The notes under the pieces are model-generated. The model had not been told where the DNA came from. It made no database searches and was given only the letters and a program-made list of their open reading frames with translations. Below, one piece after another: positions 7,509 through 15,452 of a stretch of DNA of 35,285 bases. Origin of the DNA: an uncultured Lachnospiraceae bacterium (GTDB lineage: Bacteria > Bacillota > Clostridia > Lachnospirales > Lachnospiraceae); contig CAJTTO010000045.1 of NCBI GenBank assembly GCA_910579275.1, forward strand, positions 1-35,285. The letters run 5' to 3'. Position numbers and translations under genes: made by a program. The first letter of the stretch is position 1; each line of letters opens with the position of its first letter.

Positions 7509-7537
7509 TTGACCTTTGAGGTCACAATTGATATACT
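7509..7537 (+). promoter_or_regulatory. Sigma-A promoter with an overlapping inverted repeat, reading into a candidate small RNA
   Basis: TTGACC (7509-7514) and TATACT (7532-7537) are separated by 17 bp, each matching consensus at five of six positions. An inverted repeat TGACCT-TTG-AGGTCA (7510-7524) covers the -35 element and could be a repressor site. No open reading frame with a ribosome site follows. Confidence 0.7.
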
Positions 7538-7543
7538 AAGGTT

Positions 7544-7639
7544 AGTAAAGAGATACTCCTTCAATCCTCTTTACAACCCTTATATATTAATTATTTATAC
7601 TCCCCTTAACGAAAGACGATCACTTGGTGGTCGTTTTTC
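7544..7639 (+). ncRNA. Candidate small RNA (~95 nt) with CU-rich loop and terminator
   Basis: The predicted start falls 7 bp after the -10 box at 7532-7537. The RNA would begin with a hairpin (GTAAAGAG 7545-7552 with CTCTTTAC 7567-7574, perfect 8 bp) exposing a 14-nt loop containing ACTCCTTC, continue through an A/U-rich linker, a second exposed CU-rich stretch (TACTCCCCTTAAC, 7598-7610), and end in an intrinsic terminator (7616-7638). There is no ATG anywhere inside. Exposed CUCC/UCCCC segments can pair with Shine-Dalgarno sequences, as known for Gram-positive trans-acting small RNAs such as RsaE/RoxS; relationship to those is not claimed. Confidence 0.6.
7616..7638 (+). terminator. Intrinsic terminator of the candidate small RNA
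   Basis: ACGATCAC (7616-7623) pairs with GTGGTCGT (7627-7634) with one G-U wobble over a TTG loop, followed by a T-run to 7638. Confidence 0.8.
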
Positions 7640-7680
7640 ATTTCGGAACAGTTTTTTCTTTTTTCTATTATGAACCAAAC

Positions 7681-7720
7681 AGAGTGTGAAAAATATGTTT
7701 TTGCAAATTTTTCACACTCT
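7681..7720. terminator. Strong inverted repeat, probable terminator of the HAAS-domain gene
   Basis: Perfect 14-bp arms at 7681-7694 (AGAGTGTGAAAAAT) and 7707-7720 around a 12-nt loop, 24 bp past the stop of the minus-strand gene at 7745. The T-run after it is poor on the minus strand (GTTTGG) and moderate on the plus strand (TTATTCTT), so it may act in both directions. Confidence 0.65.
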
Positions 7721-7744
7721 TTATTCTTATAACTCTATATGAAG

Positions 7745-8200
7745 TCATTCGCCTCTCCACCAGCCCCGAATCGTCCTTAGCAGAAAACCGCCAAACAAAA
7801 ACAGTATGACTACCGGCGCCAGAAAAACAAAAACTTTAAATACCACTGTCAGCAAAATGATGACCACAGCCATCACAATCGTTGTGACAAGCCACCCCGG
7901 AAGTCTGATATGGCGGCTTTTTATGGTATCCTTATAGCTATAGTCATTGTCTCTGCCGCTCTCGTACCTGTTCCGGCTCTCCTGCTGTCCCTCAGACGCA
8001 AATTTACTGCTCTCCTCTATCGTCTTTGCCAATAGCCTTGGGTCTCCGAGCATCCTAAGAACCTCGGACTCGTTTCTGCCATTTGCAGTCTGGCTGTTAA
8101 TATATGACCTGTAATAATTCACATGTTCCTTTATCACGTTCTCCGGCACTTTTCCGTCAAGAGCTTCACGAAATTGCATTAAAAATTCGTCACAGTCCAT
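7745..8200 (-). CDS. HAAS/DUF1700-type membrane protein
   Basis: 151 aa. Residues 1-70 form the helical HAAS-like module: MDCDEFLMQFREALDGKVPE, a YYRSYINSQ block, and SEVLRMLGDPRLLAKTI, where the LGDP motif is diagnostic of the DUF1700 family. A charged linker (70-95) leads to two hydrophobic helices (about 104-123 and 125-143) and a basic end RGWWRGE. Such proteins normally sit next to a PadR-type regulator and act as membrane modulators of an envelope response; no PadR gene is adjacent here, which is unusual. A 7-bp hairpin lies 24 bp upstream of the start. The gene 57 bp upstream on the same strand may be cotranscribed. Confidence 0.85.
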   Translation of the reverse strand: MDCDEFLMQFREALDGKVPENVIKEHVNYYRSYINSQTANGRNESEVLRMLGDPRLLAKTIEESSKFASEGQQESRNRYESGRDNDYSYKDTIKSRHIRLPGWLVTTIVMAVVIILLTVVFKVFVFLAPVVILFLFGGFLLRTIRGWWRGE

Positions 8201-8223
8201 AAATATCTCCCATTTCTATCGTA

Positions 8224-8240
8224 TGGAATCTCCGATTCCA
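8224..8240 (-). repeat. Perfect hairpin in the HAAS gene leader
   Basis: TGGAATC (8224-8230) and GATTCCA (8234-8240) form a 7-bp stem with a 3-nt loop between the 128-aa gene and the HAAS gene. There is no T-run on the minus strand, so it is more likely a leader structure or RNA-processing site than a terminator. Confidence 0.4.
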
Positions 8241-8256
8241 CGCTTTTTCCATATTT

Positions 8257-8643
8257 TTAAGCCTGATCCATCCCTCTGCCCATTGTCAGCTTCCGCACAT
8301 AAGGCGCAGGATCCTTATTCATTTCTACCATGTCCCTGAATGCGTGAATCACCATTCTGTCTTTGTTGCAGGCATCGGTATTTTTGCCGGAGTCACCAAT
8401 CAGGTTATAGCGGTTCATCTGCCATATATATAAGTCCGTCAGCCCATATCCTTCACAGCGTACTTTGTCCATCAGACAGCGATGCTCCAGATAAAACACA
8501 AGCTCCTCCAGAAGCTCCGGCCAAAACACAAGCTCCTCCCAGAGTGCATCGCACCATGCCCTCGTCTCGTCTGCAATCTCCCCAAGCGCCAGAAATCCCT
8601 CATACGCCTTAATGCGCCGGGCATCATAAACTATCCCTGCCAT
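8257..8643 (-). CDS. Conserved-looking hypothetical protein, 128 aa
   Basis: The product starts MAGIVYDARRIKAYEGFLAL and is a soluble, probably all-helical protein with many Trp and Glu residues (WCDALWEELVFWPELLEE) and no signal peptide or clear membrane helix. An ATG 7-10 bp after a GGGGAAGAAG site sets the start. A 30-bp unit is imperfectly tandemly duplicated inside it, giving two EELVF segments ten residues apart. It lies 57 bp upstream of the HAAS-domain gene on the same strand. I do not recognise the family. Confidence 0.7.
   Translation of the reverse strand: MAGIVYDARRIKAYEGFLALGEIADETRAWCDALWEELVFWPELLEELVFYLEHRCLMDKVRCEGYGLTDLYIWQMNRYNLIGDSGKNTDACNKDRMVIHAFRDMVEMNKDPAPYVRKLTMGRGMDQA
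8493..8539. repeat. Internal tandem repeat in the 128-aa gene
   Basis: AAAACACAAGCTCCTCC occurs at 8493-8509 and again at 8523-8539, a 30-bp period equal to ten codons, encoding repeated EELVF segments. The period keeps the frame. Confidence 0.6.
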
Positions 8644-8761
8644 ACTTCTTCCCCATTCTCATTTGTGGTTGGAAGCTGTTGATTTCCTACAGTTCCCTAT
8701 CTCATATCCTATCATATGTGACAGATAAGGTAAATTAACGAAATATAAAATTTCATAAAAT

Positions 8762-9775
8762 TCATTTTATCCGTGCAACCGAACCGCCTTTCACCAGCTC
8801 GCCGCCCACCGTATACTGGGTGATTGGTGTTGTCATAGGATTTTCGATAAGGCTGACAAGCTTCTCCGCCGCCATGCAGCCGATTGCCACCGTATCCTGC
8901 TGGTATGTCGTCAGGCGCGGCTCCAGCTGTGAGGCAATCAAAATATTATCATAACCAGCCACCGATATATCCTCCGGCATCCTAAGCCCCCTGTCCCTGA
9001 TGACATTCATACCGCCTATCGCCGAAAAATCGTCCGCATACAAAATGCACGTCGGCGGCTGCCGCATATCCAAGAGTTTCCCCGTAATCTGCCCTGCCGC
9101 GTGGGAATCCCTGTATTTTCCTCTCTGTAAAAAGTCTGCCCGAATCGCAATGCCATGTTCTTCCATAAAGCGGTAATAGGTCGAAACTCTGTTGGTCGTC
9201 ACCAGCGATTCCTCTCCGCAGATATAGGCAATCTCCCTGTGCCCCTGATCATAAATATAGGAGAGCAGTTCCTGCATACCGGTTATGTTATCTGACAGAA
9301 TCGAAATCCTCCCGTTAAATATATAGTCCACCGTGACTACAGGAAGCCGGCTCTGCAAAAGTTCAATCACTTCCGGATCTTTATAGTCGGCGACTGCGAC
9401 CATGACGCCGTCCATTCTTCTGTAAATGGTATGTTCCAAGTAGGACATTCTATCCTTTCGTATCTTGGAATTGCTCAAAAACGTGATGTCATATCCGTTA
9501 TTTTCCGCCGTGTTCTTAAAATTTTCAAGCACCTGCGAAAAATAGTCATGTGTCAGACCGCTCCCCGACCCTTCTTTATATAGCACGCCCAGATTGTATG
9601 TCCGGTTTGTCTTCAGCGCTCTGGCGGAAAAGTTCGGATGATACCCGAGCCTTTTGGCAGCGCTTCTAATTTTTTCTTTTGTCTCCTCCCCAATATCACC
9701 CTGATTGTTTAATGCCTTGCTGACCGTAGCGACAGAAACCTCACACGCCGCAGCAATGTCTTTCATTGAAACCAT
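8762..9775 (-). CDS. LacI/GalR-family transcriptional regulator (probable repressor of the GH94 gene)
   Basis: 337 aa, the standard length. Residues 4-60 form the LacI helix-turn-helix and hinge: MKDIAAACEVSVATVSKAL, then GYHPNFSARALKTNRT. The rest is the periplasmic-binding-protein-like sensor domain, with NITGMQELLSYI and SVAGYDNILIAS blocks typical of the family. GGAG 6 bp upstream supports the ATG at 9775. It is transcribed away from the GH94 cellobiose phosphorylase, and two near-identical operator-like boxes lie between them, so it probably represses both genes and responds to cellobiose or a derived sugar. The ligand is an inference from context. Confidence 0.93.
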   Translation of the reverse strand: MVSMKDIAAACEVSVATVSKALNNQGDIGEETKEKIRSAAKRLGYHPNFSARALKTNRTYNLGVLYKEGSGSGLTHDYFSQVLENFKNTAENNGYDITFLSNSKIRKDRMSYLEHTIYRRMDGVMVAVADYKDPEVIELLQSRLPVVTVDYIFNGRISILSDNITGMQELLSYIYDQGHREIAYICGEESLVTTNRVSTYYRFMEEHGIAIRADFLQRGKYRDSHAAGQITGKLLDMRQPPTCILYADDFSAIGGMNVIRDRGLRMPEDISVAGYDNILIASQLEPRLTTYQQDTVAIGCMAAEKLVSLIENPMTTPITQYTVGGELVKGGSVARIK

Positions 9776-9832
9776 ACCCTTCTCCTTTTTTCATATGCCG
9801 TTAAGAAATAACCCCAATTATTTTCCATTCCG

Positions 9833-9850
9833 TACTTAATCGTTTTCATA
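9833..9850. promoter_or_regulatory. Operator-like box 1, regulator side
   Basis: TACTTAATCGTTTTCATA matches box 2 (9967-9984) at 16 of 18 positions. The central CG with A/T-rich flanks is the LacI-family operator pattern. It falls just downstream of the predicted regulator promoter, consistent with autoregulation. Confidence 0.6.
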
Positions 9851-9855
9851 GTTTT

Positions 9856-9885
9856 ATCATATAGCAAATACCATATCTTTTGCAA
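9856..9885 (-). promoter_or_regulatory. Possible promoter of the LacI-family gene
   Basis: Minus strand TTGCAA (9880-9885) and TATGAT (9856-9861) with an 18-bp spacer. Moderate matches only (4/6 and 5/6). Box 1 covers the expected start site. Confidence 0.4.
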
Positions 9886-9966
9886 GAAAAATATTTTACA
9901 CATTATTTCTCTAATTTTTACCTTGCTTTTTATTGGCTTTATATGTTAAATTATATATGCAACGGT

Positions 9967-9984
9967 TACTTAAACGTTTTCGTA
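9967..9984. promoter_or_regulatory. Operator-like box 2, GH94 side
   Basis: TACTTAAACGTTTTCGTA, a near copy of box 1 in the same orientation, 47 bp before the GH94 start codon. TTGGCT and TATATA-type elements lie just upstream (about 9933-9957), so a repressor bound here would block the start of transcription. Confidence 0.6.
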
Positions 9985-10030
9985 AAGGTGGATATCCTGA
10001 CGAATCAATCAGAAAAAGGAGAAGCAAACT

Positions 10031-12466
10031 ATGAAATTCGGATATTTTGATGATGCGCACCGCGAATATGTCATTACAACCCCAAAAACACCGCTTCCAT
10101 GGATTAATTATCTGGGATGCAAAGAATTTTTCTCTCTCATCTCAAATACCTGCGGCGGTTATACTTTCTACAAAGACGCAAAGCTCCTGCGCCTCACGCG
10201 CTACCGCTACAACGATGTTCCCTATGATACAAACGGCAAGTATTTCTACATAAAGGACGGCGATACCATCTGGAATCCGGGATGGCAGCCTGCAAAGACT
10301 GCACTCGACTCCTACGAGTGCCGCCACGGCATCGGCTACAGCCGCTTTACCTCCTCCAAAAATAAAGTACAGGCATCTGTGCTCACATTTGTCCCAATGG
10401 ACGACAACTGTGAAATCTCGCAGGTCAAAATCAAAAACAACACGGATACAGAGAAAAAAATTTCCCTCTTTTCCTATGTGGAGTGGTGCCTTTGGAACGC
10501 GGACGACGACTCCAGAAACTTCCAGCGTAATTTAAGCACCGGTGAAGTGGAGGTTATCGGCTCCACCATCTATCACAAGACAGAGTACCGCGAGCGAAGA
10601 AACCACTACGCCATCTATACAGTCAACACGGATGTCGACGGATTTGACACAATCCGCGAAAGTTTTGTCGGCACATACAACGGCGCCGACAAGCCGGAAG
10701 CTGTAATTGCCGGAAAATGTACAAATTCCGTGGCAAGCGGATGGGCTCCGATTGCCGCGCACCAAATTGACATCACACTGGCTCCCGGAGAAGAAAAATC
10801 GTATGTTTTCCTCCTTGGATATTTAGAAAACCCTGTCGCGGAAAAATTTGAGGCACCGAATGTCATCAACAAAAAGCCAGCCAGTGCAATGATTGCAAAA
10901 TACAATACTGACGCTGCTGTCGACAAGGCATTTGCCGCATTGAACGACTACTGGAAAAATCTTCTTGGACGTTACGTCGTTGAATCTTCTGACGAGAATG
11001 TCAACAGAATGGTCAACATCTGGAACCAGTACCAGTGTATGGTTACCTTTAACATGAGCCGTTCCGCTTCCTACTATGAGTCCGGTATCGGCCGCGGAAT
11101 GGGCTTCCGGGACTCCTGTCAGGATTTGCTCGGTTTCGTACACCTGATACCGGAACGCGCGCGGGAACGTATCATTGATATCGCCTCGACGCAGTTTCAG
11201 GACGGAAGCGCATACCACCAGTACCAGCCTCTCACCAAAAAGGGCAACTCCGATATCGGAAGCGGTTTCAATGACGACCCGCTGTGGCTGATTGCCGGCA
11301 CAAGCGCCTATGTCCGCGAGACGGGTGATTTATCCATCCTAAAAGAAATGGTTCCCTATGACAATGACATGCATGCCGCAACGACACTGATGGAGCACCT
11401 GAAACGTTCCTTTGACTACACTGTGAACCACAAGGGTCCCCACCAGCTGCCGCTTATCGGACGCGCTGACTGGAACGACTGCCTGAACTTAAACTGCTTT
11501 TCCGAGCATCCAGGCGAATCGTTCCAGACCTTTGGTCCAAGCGAGGGGCCGGTTGCCGAATCCGTATTTATCGCCGGAATGTTTGTAAAATATGGTGAGG
11601 AGTACGCACAGCTTGCAGAGCTTCTCGGCGATGACGCGGAGGCAAAACGCGCAAGGGACGAAGTCGCCGTTATGTATGACGCTGTCCTCAAGGACGGATG
11701 GGATGGAGAATGGTTTGTGAGAGCCTACGACGCTTACAGCAGCAAGGTCGGCTCTAAAGAATGTGCGGAAGGGCAGATTTACATTGAGCCTCAGGGATTC
11801 TGCGTGCTCGCAGGAATCGGCGTGAAGGAGGGGCTTGCCGAAAAGGCATTGGATTCCGTAAAAGAACGGCTTGACACGAAGTATGGTGTCATGATTTTAC
11901 AACCGGCTTACACGAAGTATCATGTCGAACTTGGTGAAATATCTTCCTATCCGCCCGGATACAAAGAAAACGCTGGCATTTTCTGCCACAACAATCCATG
12001 GGTTTCCATTGCCGAGACAGTCCTCGGGCGCGGTGACAGGGCATTTGAAATCTATAAGAAAACATGTCCGTCTTATGTTGAGGATATCAGCGAAATCCAC
12101 AGGACAGAACCCTATGTCTACTCGCAGATGGTTGCAGGACGCGATGCAAAATACCACGGCGAGGCAAAGAACAGCTGGCTGACCGGCACTGCCGCATGGA
12201 CATTTGCCAACATATCACAGTATATCCTCGGGGTTTATCCAACCCACAACGGTCTGCGCGTTGACCCTTGTGTACCGACAGGATTTGGCGATTTCAAATT
12301 GACAAGGCGTTTCCGTGACGTGGTATATCACATTACCGTAAAAAATCCGGATAACGTCCAGAAAGGAGTCGCTTCCATGACCGTGGACGGCGCCGGAGTC
12401 GACGGCTGTATCATTCCGTTTGAGACGGGAAAATCCGAAGTAACAGTGGAAGTTATAATGGGATAA
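10031..12466 (+). CDS. Cellobiose phosphorylase (GH94)
   Basis: 811 aa. The start MKFGYFDDAHREYVITTPKT and the whole length closely resemble clostridial cellobiose phosphorylases known to me, with conserved blocks such as YECRHGIGY, SRSASYYESGIGRGMGFRDS, LIGRADWNDCLNLNCF and GEAKNSWLTGTAAW. The Asp at 483 in WNDC corresponds to the catalytic acid. The enzyme phosphorolyses cellobiose to alpha-glucose 1-phosphate and glucose, saving one ATP; it has no signal peptide and acts in the cytosol. An AAAAAGGAGAAGC site precedes the ATG. Divergent from its likely LacI repressor. No sugar transporter gene is next to it, so uptake must be encoded elsewhere. Cellodextrin phosphorylase is less likely because of the length and N-terminal sequence. 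Confidence 0.96.
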   Translation: MKFGYFDDAHREYVITTPKTPLPWINYLGCKEFFSLISNTCGGYTFYKDAKLLRLTRYRYNDVPYDTNGKYFYIKDGDTIWNPGWQPAKTALDSYECRHGIGYSRFTSSKNKVQASVLTFVPMDDNCEISQVKIKNNTDTEKKISLFSYVEWCLWNADDDSRNFQRNLSTGEVEVIGSTIYHKTEYRERRNHYAIYTVNTDVDGFDTIRESFVGTYNGADKPEAVIAGKCTNSVASGWAPIAAHQIDITLAPGEEKSYVFLLGYLENPVAEKFEAPNVINKKPASAMIAKYNTDAAVDKAFAALNDYWKNLLGRYVVESSDENVNRMVNIWNQYQCMVTFNMSRSASYYESGIGRGMGFRDSCQDLLGFVHLIPERARERIIDIASTQFQDGSAYHQYQPLTKKGNSDIGSGFNDDPLWLIAGTSAYVRETGDLSILKEMVPYDNDMHAATTLMEHLKRSFDYTVNHKGPHQLPLIGRADWNDCLNLNCFSEHPGESFQTFGPSEGPVAESVFIAGMFVKYGEEYAQLAELLGDDAEAKRARDEVAVMYDAVLKDGWDGEWFVRAYDAYSSKVGSKECAEGQIYIEPQGFCVLAGIGVKEGLAEKALDSVKERLDTKYGVMILQPAYTKYHVELGEISSYPPGYKENAGIFCHNNPWVSIAETVLGRGDRAFEIYKKTCPSYVEDISEIHRTEPYVYSQMVAGRDAKYHGEAKNSWLTGTAAWTFANISQYILGVYPTHNGLRVDPCVPTGFGDFKLTRRFRDVVYHITVKNPDNVQKGVASMTVDGAGVDGCIIPFETGKSEVTVEVIMG

Positions 12467-12491
12467 GAAAACTTTCTGCAAGAAACACTGC

Positions 12492-12528
12492 AAAAAAGGG
12501 ATATTGCAAATGCAGCATCCCTTTTTTG
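12492..12528. terminator. Bidirectional terminator between GH94 and the feo operon
   Basis: A6-GGGAT (12492-12502) pairs with ATCCC-T6 (12517-12527), with an inner TTGCA/TGCAG extension across one mismatch. A-tract and T-tract on opposite sides let it end both convergent units. Confidence 0.85.
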
Positions 12529-12552
12529 TATGATGTAAATATTGCTTCCGCA

Positions 12553-12774
12553 TTATCCCCTGTCCGAGTCGCCCGCGCTGATATCTGTATACATGTCGAG
12601 CAGCCCTACCGTCTCTGTCGCCGGACGCCCATAGCTGTGGCAGCATTTGTGCGACACGGTCTTGGCATCCTCTGCCTTGTCGTCAAAAATCACACTCATC
12701 CGCGCCGCGCCATGTTCCAGTTCACTATCCAGATGCCTTAATATTTCATCAATCATCTGATTATCATTATCCAT
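12553..12774 (-). CDS. Small hypothetical protein downstream of feoAB (73 aa)
   Basis: The ATG at 12772-12774 has AGGTGG 6 bp upstream and starts 29 bp after the feoAB stop; the longer open frame overlaps feoAB and is rejected as the start. The product begins MDNDNQMIDEILRHLDSELE and ends with TDISAGDSDRG; a KCCHSYGRP segment in the middle carries two adjacent Cys and a His, which could bind metal. There is no membrane helix, so it is not the usual Cys-rich FeoB-associated membrane peptide. Cotranscription with feoAB suggests an accessory role in iron handling, as inference only. Confidence 0.6.
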   Translation of the reverse strand: MDNDNQMIDEILRHLDSELEHGAARMSVIFDDKAEDAKTVSHKCCHSYGRPATETVGLLDMYTDISAGDSDRG

Positions 12775-12803
12775 AGAACCACCTATCCCTTTCCGATACA
12801 TTG

Positions 12804-15161
12804 CTACATGCCAATTGCCATCCCTGCCAGACGGAACGCGAAAGCGCAGACCCACGCTATCGCGCATTGTCCGACTGCCATGACTACCGCGGACTTTCCT
12901 CCCAGCTCTCTTTTCACGGAGGCTATCGCCGCCACGCACGGCGTGTACAGCAGGCAGAAAACAAGCAGGCTTCCTGCCGTCAGCGGCGTTATCGCCGCGA
13001 GAAGGTTTGCCGTGTTCCCAAACAGTACCGACAGTGTGGACACGACACTTTCCTTAGCCATAAATCCTGTTATAAGCGCCGTCGAGATACGCCAGTCGCC
13101 AAACCCCAGCGGCCGGAAAACAGGCGCGATCACGCCCGCAGCCATTGCCAGAATGCTGTCCTTTGAATCCGTCACAGCATTTAACCGGATGTCAAATGTC
13201 TGCAAAAACCATATCACTATCGTCGCGATAAAGATAACCGTGAATGCCCTCTGCAGAAAGTCCTTTGCTTTCTCCCACAAAAGCTGCGCGACATTTTTCG
13301 CCCCCGGCATACGGTAATTGGGAAGCTCCATGACAAACGGCACTGCCTCTCCCTTAAAGCGCAGATGACGCATGATTACCGCCGTAATAATTCCCACAAG
13401 TATTCCGGCGAAATAAAGCCCTACCATAACAAGTGCGCCGTTTTCGGGGAAAAATACAGACGTAAAAAACGCATAAATAGGAAGCTTTGCCGAACAGCTC
13501 ATAAAAGGTGTCAGCAGGATGGTAAGCTTCCTGTCCCGTTCCGACGGCAGCGTCCTGCTTGCCATGACTCCGGGAACCGTACAGCCAAAGCCAATCAGCA
13601 TGGGCACAATGCTTCTTCCCGATAGTCCGATTTTCCTTAAAAGCTTATCCATGACAAACGCCACTCTCGCCATGTACCCGCTGTCCTCGAGCATAGAAAG
13701 GAAGAAAAACAGTGTCACAATGGTCGGCAGGAAACTCAGCACACTTCCGACACCATTAAAAATTCCGTCTATCACGAGTGACTGCAGCACTTCATTTACC
13801 CTGCCAGCCTCCATAGCCGCCATAACGGCGTCAGTCAGACAGCCTATCGCCGTTTCCAAAAGCCCCGAAAGCCATGCGCCGATTACGTTGAATGTCAGCC
13901 AGAACACCACTGCCATGATAGCAACAAACGCCGGAATGGCAGTGTACCTTCCTGTGAGAACCCTGTCTATGGCAGTACTCCTTACATGCTCCCTGCTCTC
14001 CCTCGGCTTTATCACTGTCTCCCTGCAGATTTTCCGGATAAAGGAAAAACGCATATCGGCAATCGCCGCTGCCCTGTCCAGTCCGCGCTCCTTTTCCATC
14101 TGACAGATAATGTGCTCCAATGTTTCCTGCTCATTGGTGTCGAGCTTCAGCCGTTCCAGTACGCGGCTGTCCCCCTCGGCAAGCTTGGCGGCGGCAAACC
14201 TGACCGGAATGCCTGCCTTTGCCGCGTGGTCGTCAATCAGGTGCATGATACCGTGAAGGCAGCGGTGCACCGCCCCGCCGTGGTCATCCGCGTCGCAGAA
14301 ATCCTGCCTTCCGGGTCTTTCCTGATACTTTGCGATATGCAGCGCATGGTCAATCAGCTCGCCAATTCCTTCATTTTTGGCCGCCGCTATCGGTACGACG
14401 GGGATTCCCAGCAGCTCTTCAAGTTCGTTTACCCTGACAGATCCTCCATTTTCCCTGACTTCATCCATCATATTGAGTGCGAGCACCATCGGAATGTCCA
14501 GCTCCAGAAGCTGCATCGTGAGGTATAAGTTCCTCTCTATGTTCGTCGCATCAACAATATTGATAATTCCTTTCGGATGCTCATTCAAAATAAACTTTCT
14601 TGTGACAATCTCCTCATTCGTGTAGGGTGACAGGGAATATATCCCCGGCAAATCCGTCACCAGCGTATTCGTCTTTCCCCGAATGCTTCCGTCCTTTCTG
14701 TCAACCGTCACACCCGGAAAATTTCCCACATGCTGGTTGGCGCCTGTCAGCTGGTTAAACAGTGTCGTCTTGCCGCAGTTCTGATTGCCTGCAAGCGCAA
14801 ATGTCAGCATTTCGCTGTCCGCAAGCGGATTCTCGTCCGCTTTTACATGGTACTTTCCACCTTCTCCAAGCCCGGGATGATGGGTTTTATGCTTGGGATT
14901 GGGCTGTAAACCGATTTTTCCCACAGGATTTGCGTCGCGCACATCCTCAATCCCAATCTGGCCTGCATCCGCAAGGCGCAGTGTCAGCTCATAGCCGTGT
15001 ACCCTAATCTCTATGGGGTCGCCCATGGGTGCGTATTTTACCATGGCAACCTCCACCCCCGGTATTACACCCATATCCAGAAAATGCTGCCGCAGCGCGC
15101 CCTCACCGCCTACCGAGGTGACGGTCGCTTCCTTTCCGATCGGCAATTCCCTCAATGTCAT
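12804..15161 (-). CDS. feoB: Ferrous iron transporter, FeoA-FeoB fusion
   Basis: 785 aa. Residues 1-73 are an SH3-like FeoA domain (MTLRELPIGKEATVTSVGGE), joined by a His-rich linker (91-95) to FeoB. The cytosolic G domain shows G1 GNQNCGKTT (125-133), Thr152 of G2, DLPG (170-173) and NMMD (230-233). A helical GDI-like region follows, then the polytopic membrane part with FeoB blocks such as GFGCTVPGVMASRTL and LLYTPCVAAIA, the last carrying the conserved Cys of the permeation path. It imports Fe2+ across the inner membrane, gated by GTP hydrolysis. G1 has Gln where GNPN is usual. ATG preceded by AAAGGAGATG. A terminator lies 58 bp upstream, so it is likely its own transcription unit with the 73-aa gene; no clear Fur box was seen. 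Confidence 0.96.
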   Translation of the reverse strand: MTLRELPIGKEATVTSVGGEGALRQHFLDMGVIPGVEVAMVKYAPMGDPIEIRVHGYELTLRLADAGQIGIEDVRDANPVGKIGLQPNPKHKTHHPGLGEGGKYHVKADENPLADSEMLTFALAGNQNCGKTTLFNQLTGANQHVGNFPGVTVDRKDGSIRGKTNTLVTDLPGIYSLSPYTNEEIVTRKFILNEHPKGIINIVDATNIERNLYLTMQLLELDIPMVLALNMMDEVRENGGSVRVNELEELLGIPVVPIAAAKNEGIGELIDHALHIAKYQERPGRQDFCDADDHGGAVHRCLHGIMHLIDDHAAKAGIPVRFAAAKLAEGDSRVLERLKLDTNEQETLEHIICQMEKERGLDRAAAIADMRFSFIRKICRETVIKPRESREHVRSTAIDRVLTGRYTAIPAFVAIMAVVFWLTFNVIGAWLSGLLETAIGCLTDAVMAAMEAGRVNEVLQSLVIDGIFNGVGSVLSFLPTIVTLFFFLSMLEDSGYMARVAFVMDKLLRKIGLSGRSIVPMLIGFGCTVPGVMASRTLPSERDRKLTILLTPFMSCSAKLPIYAFFTSVFFPENGALVMVGLYFAGILVGIITAVIMRHLRFKGEAVPFVMELPNYRMPGAKNVAQLLWEKAKDFLQRAFTVIFIATIVIWFLQTFDIRLNAVTDSKDSILAMAAGVIAPVFRPLGFGDWRISTALITGFMAKESVVSTLSVLFGNTANLLAAITPLTAGSLLVFCLLYTPCVAAIASVKRELGGKSAVVMAVGQCAIAWVCAFAFRLAGMAIGM

Positions 15162-15218
15162 GATGTCATCTCCTTTGATTTCCAGAATCGTACAGTTTCT
15201 TTTATATCACTGCAAAAA

Positions 15219-15248
15219 TTGAAAGGGTGCAAACCCACACCCTTTCAA
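15219..15248 (-). terminator. Intrinsic terminator of the 55-aa gene
   Basis: Minus strand TTGAAAGGGTG pairs perfectly with CACCCTTTCAA (11-bp arms at 15238-15248 and 15219-15229) and is followed by TTTTTGC. It separates the 55-aa gene from feoAB. Confidence 0.85.
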
Positions 15249-15253
15249 CTCTG

Positions 15254-15421
15254 CTATTTTATATCTAGTTCACTTGTGACAATACCAAAAGATTCCAGCT
15301 TTGCTTTTACCAAAGTTAACTGGTAGTCAAGCTCTTTCTCAATATTTTCAGCAGTTTTAATACGCTGCAAATTCGAGTACGTATCAATCAAATTATTTAT
15401 CATTTCCTTGTCACTTGGCAT
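15254..15421 (-). CDS. Small helical protein, 55 aa, unknown function
   Basis: Start at the ATG of 15419-15421, with AGGTGG 6 bp upstream; an upstream in-frame ATG has no such site. The product starts MPSDKEMINNLIDTYSNLQR and is charged and helical throughout (KTAENIEKELDYQLTLVKA), with no Cys and no membrane segment. Its own strong terminator follows, and a good promoter lies about 220 bp upstream, with a MITE-like element between promoter and gene. The family is not recognised; it has the look of a short regulatory peptide. Confidence 0.65.
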   Translation of the reverse strand: MPSDKEMINNLIDTYSNLQRIKTAENIEKELDYQLTLVKAKLESFGIVTSELDIK

Positions 15422-15452
15422 ATGCCCACCTACTTTCTGCACATAACAAATG

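Noticed and set aside
15162..15218. Fur box before feoAB
   Set aside because: No sequence close to the inverted GATAAT-type consensus was found; the region is A/T-rich only.
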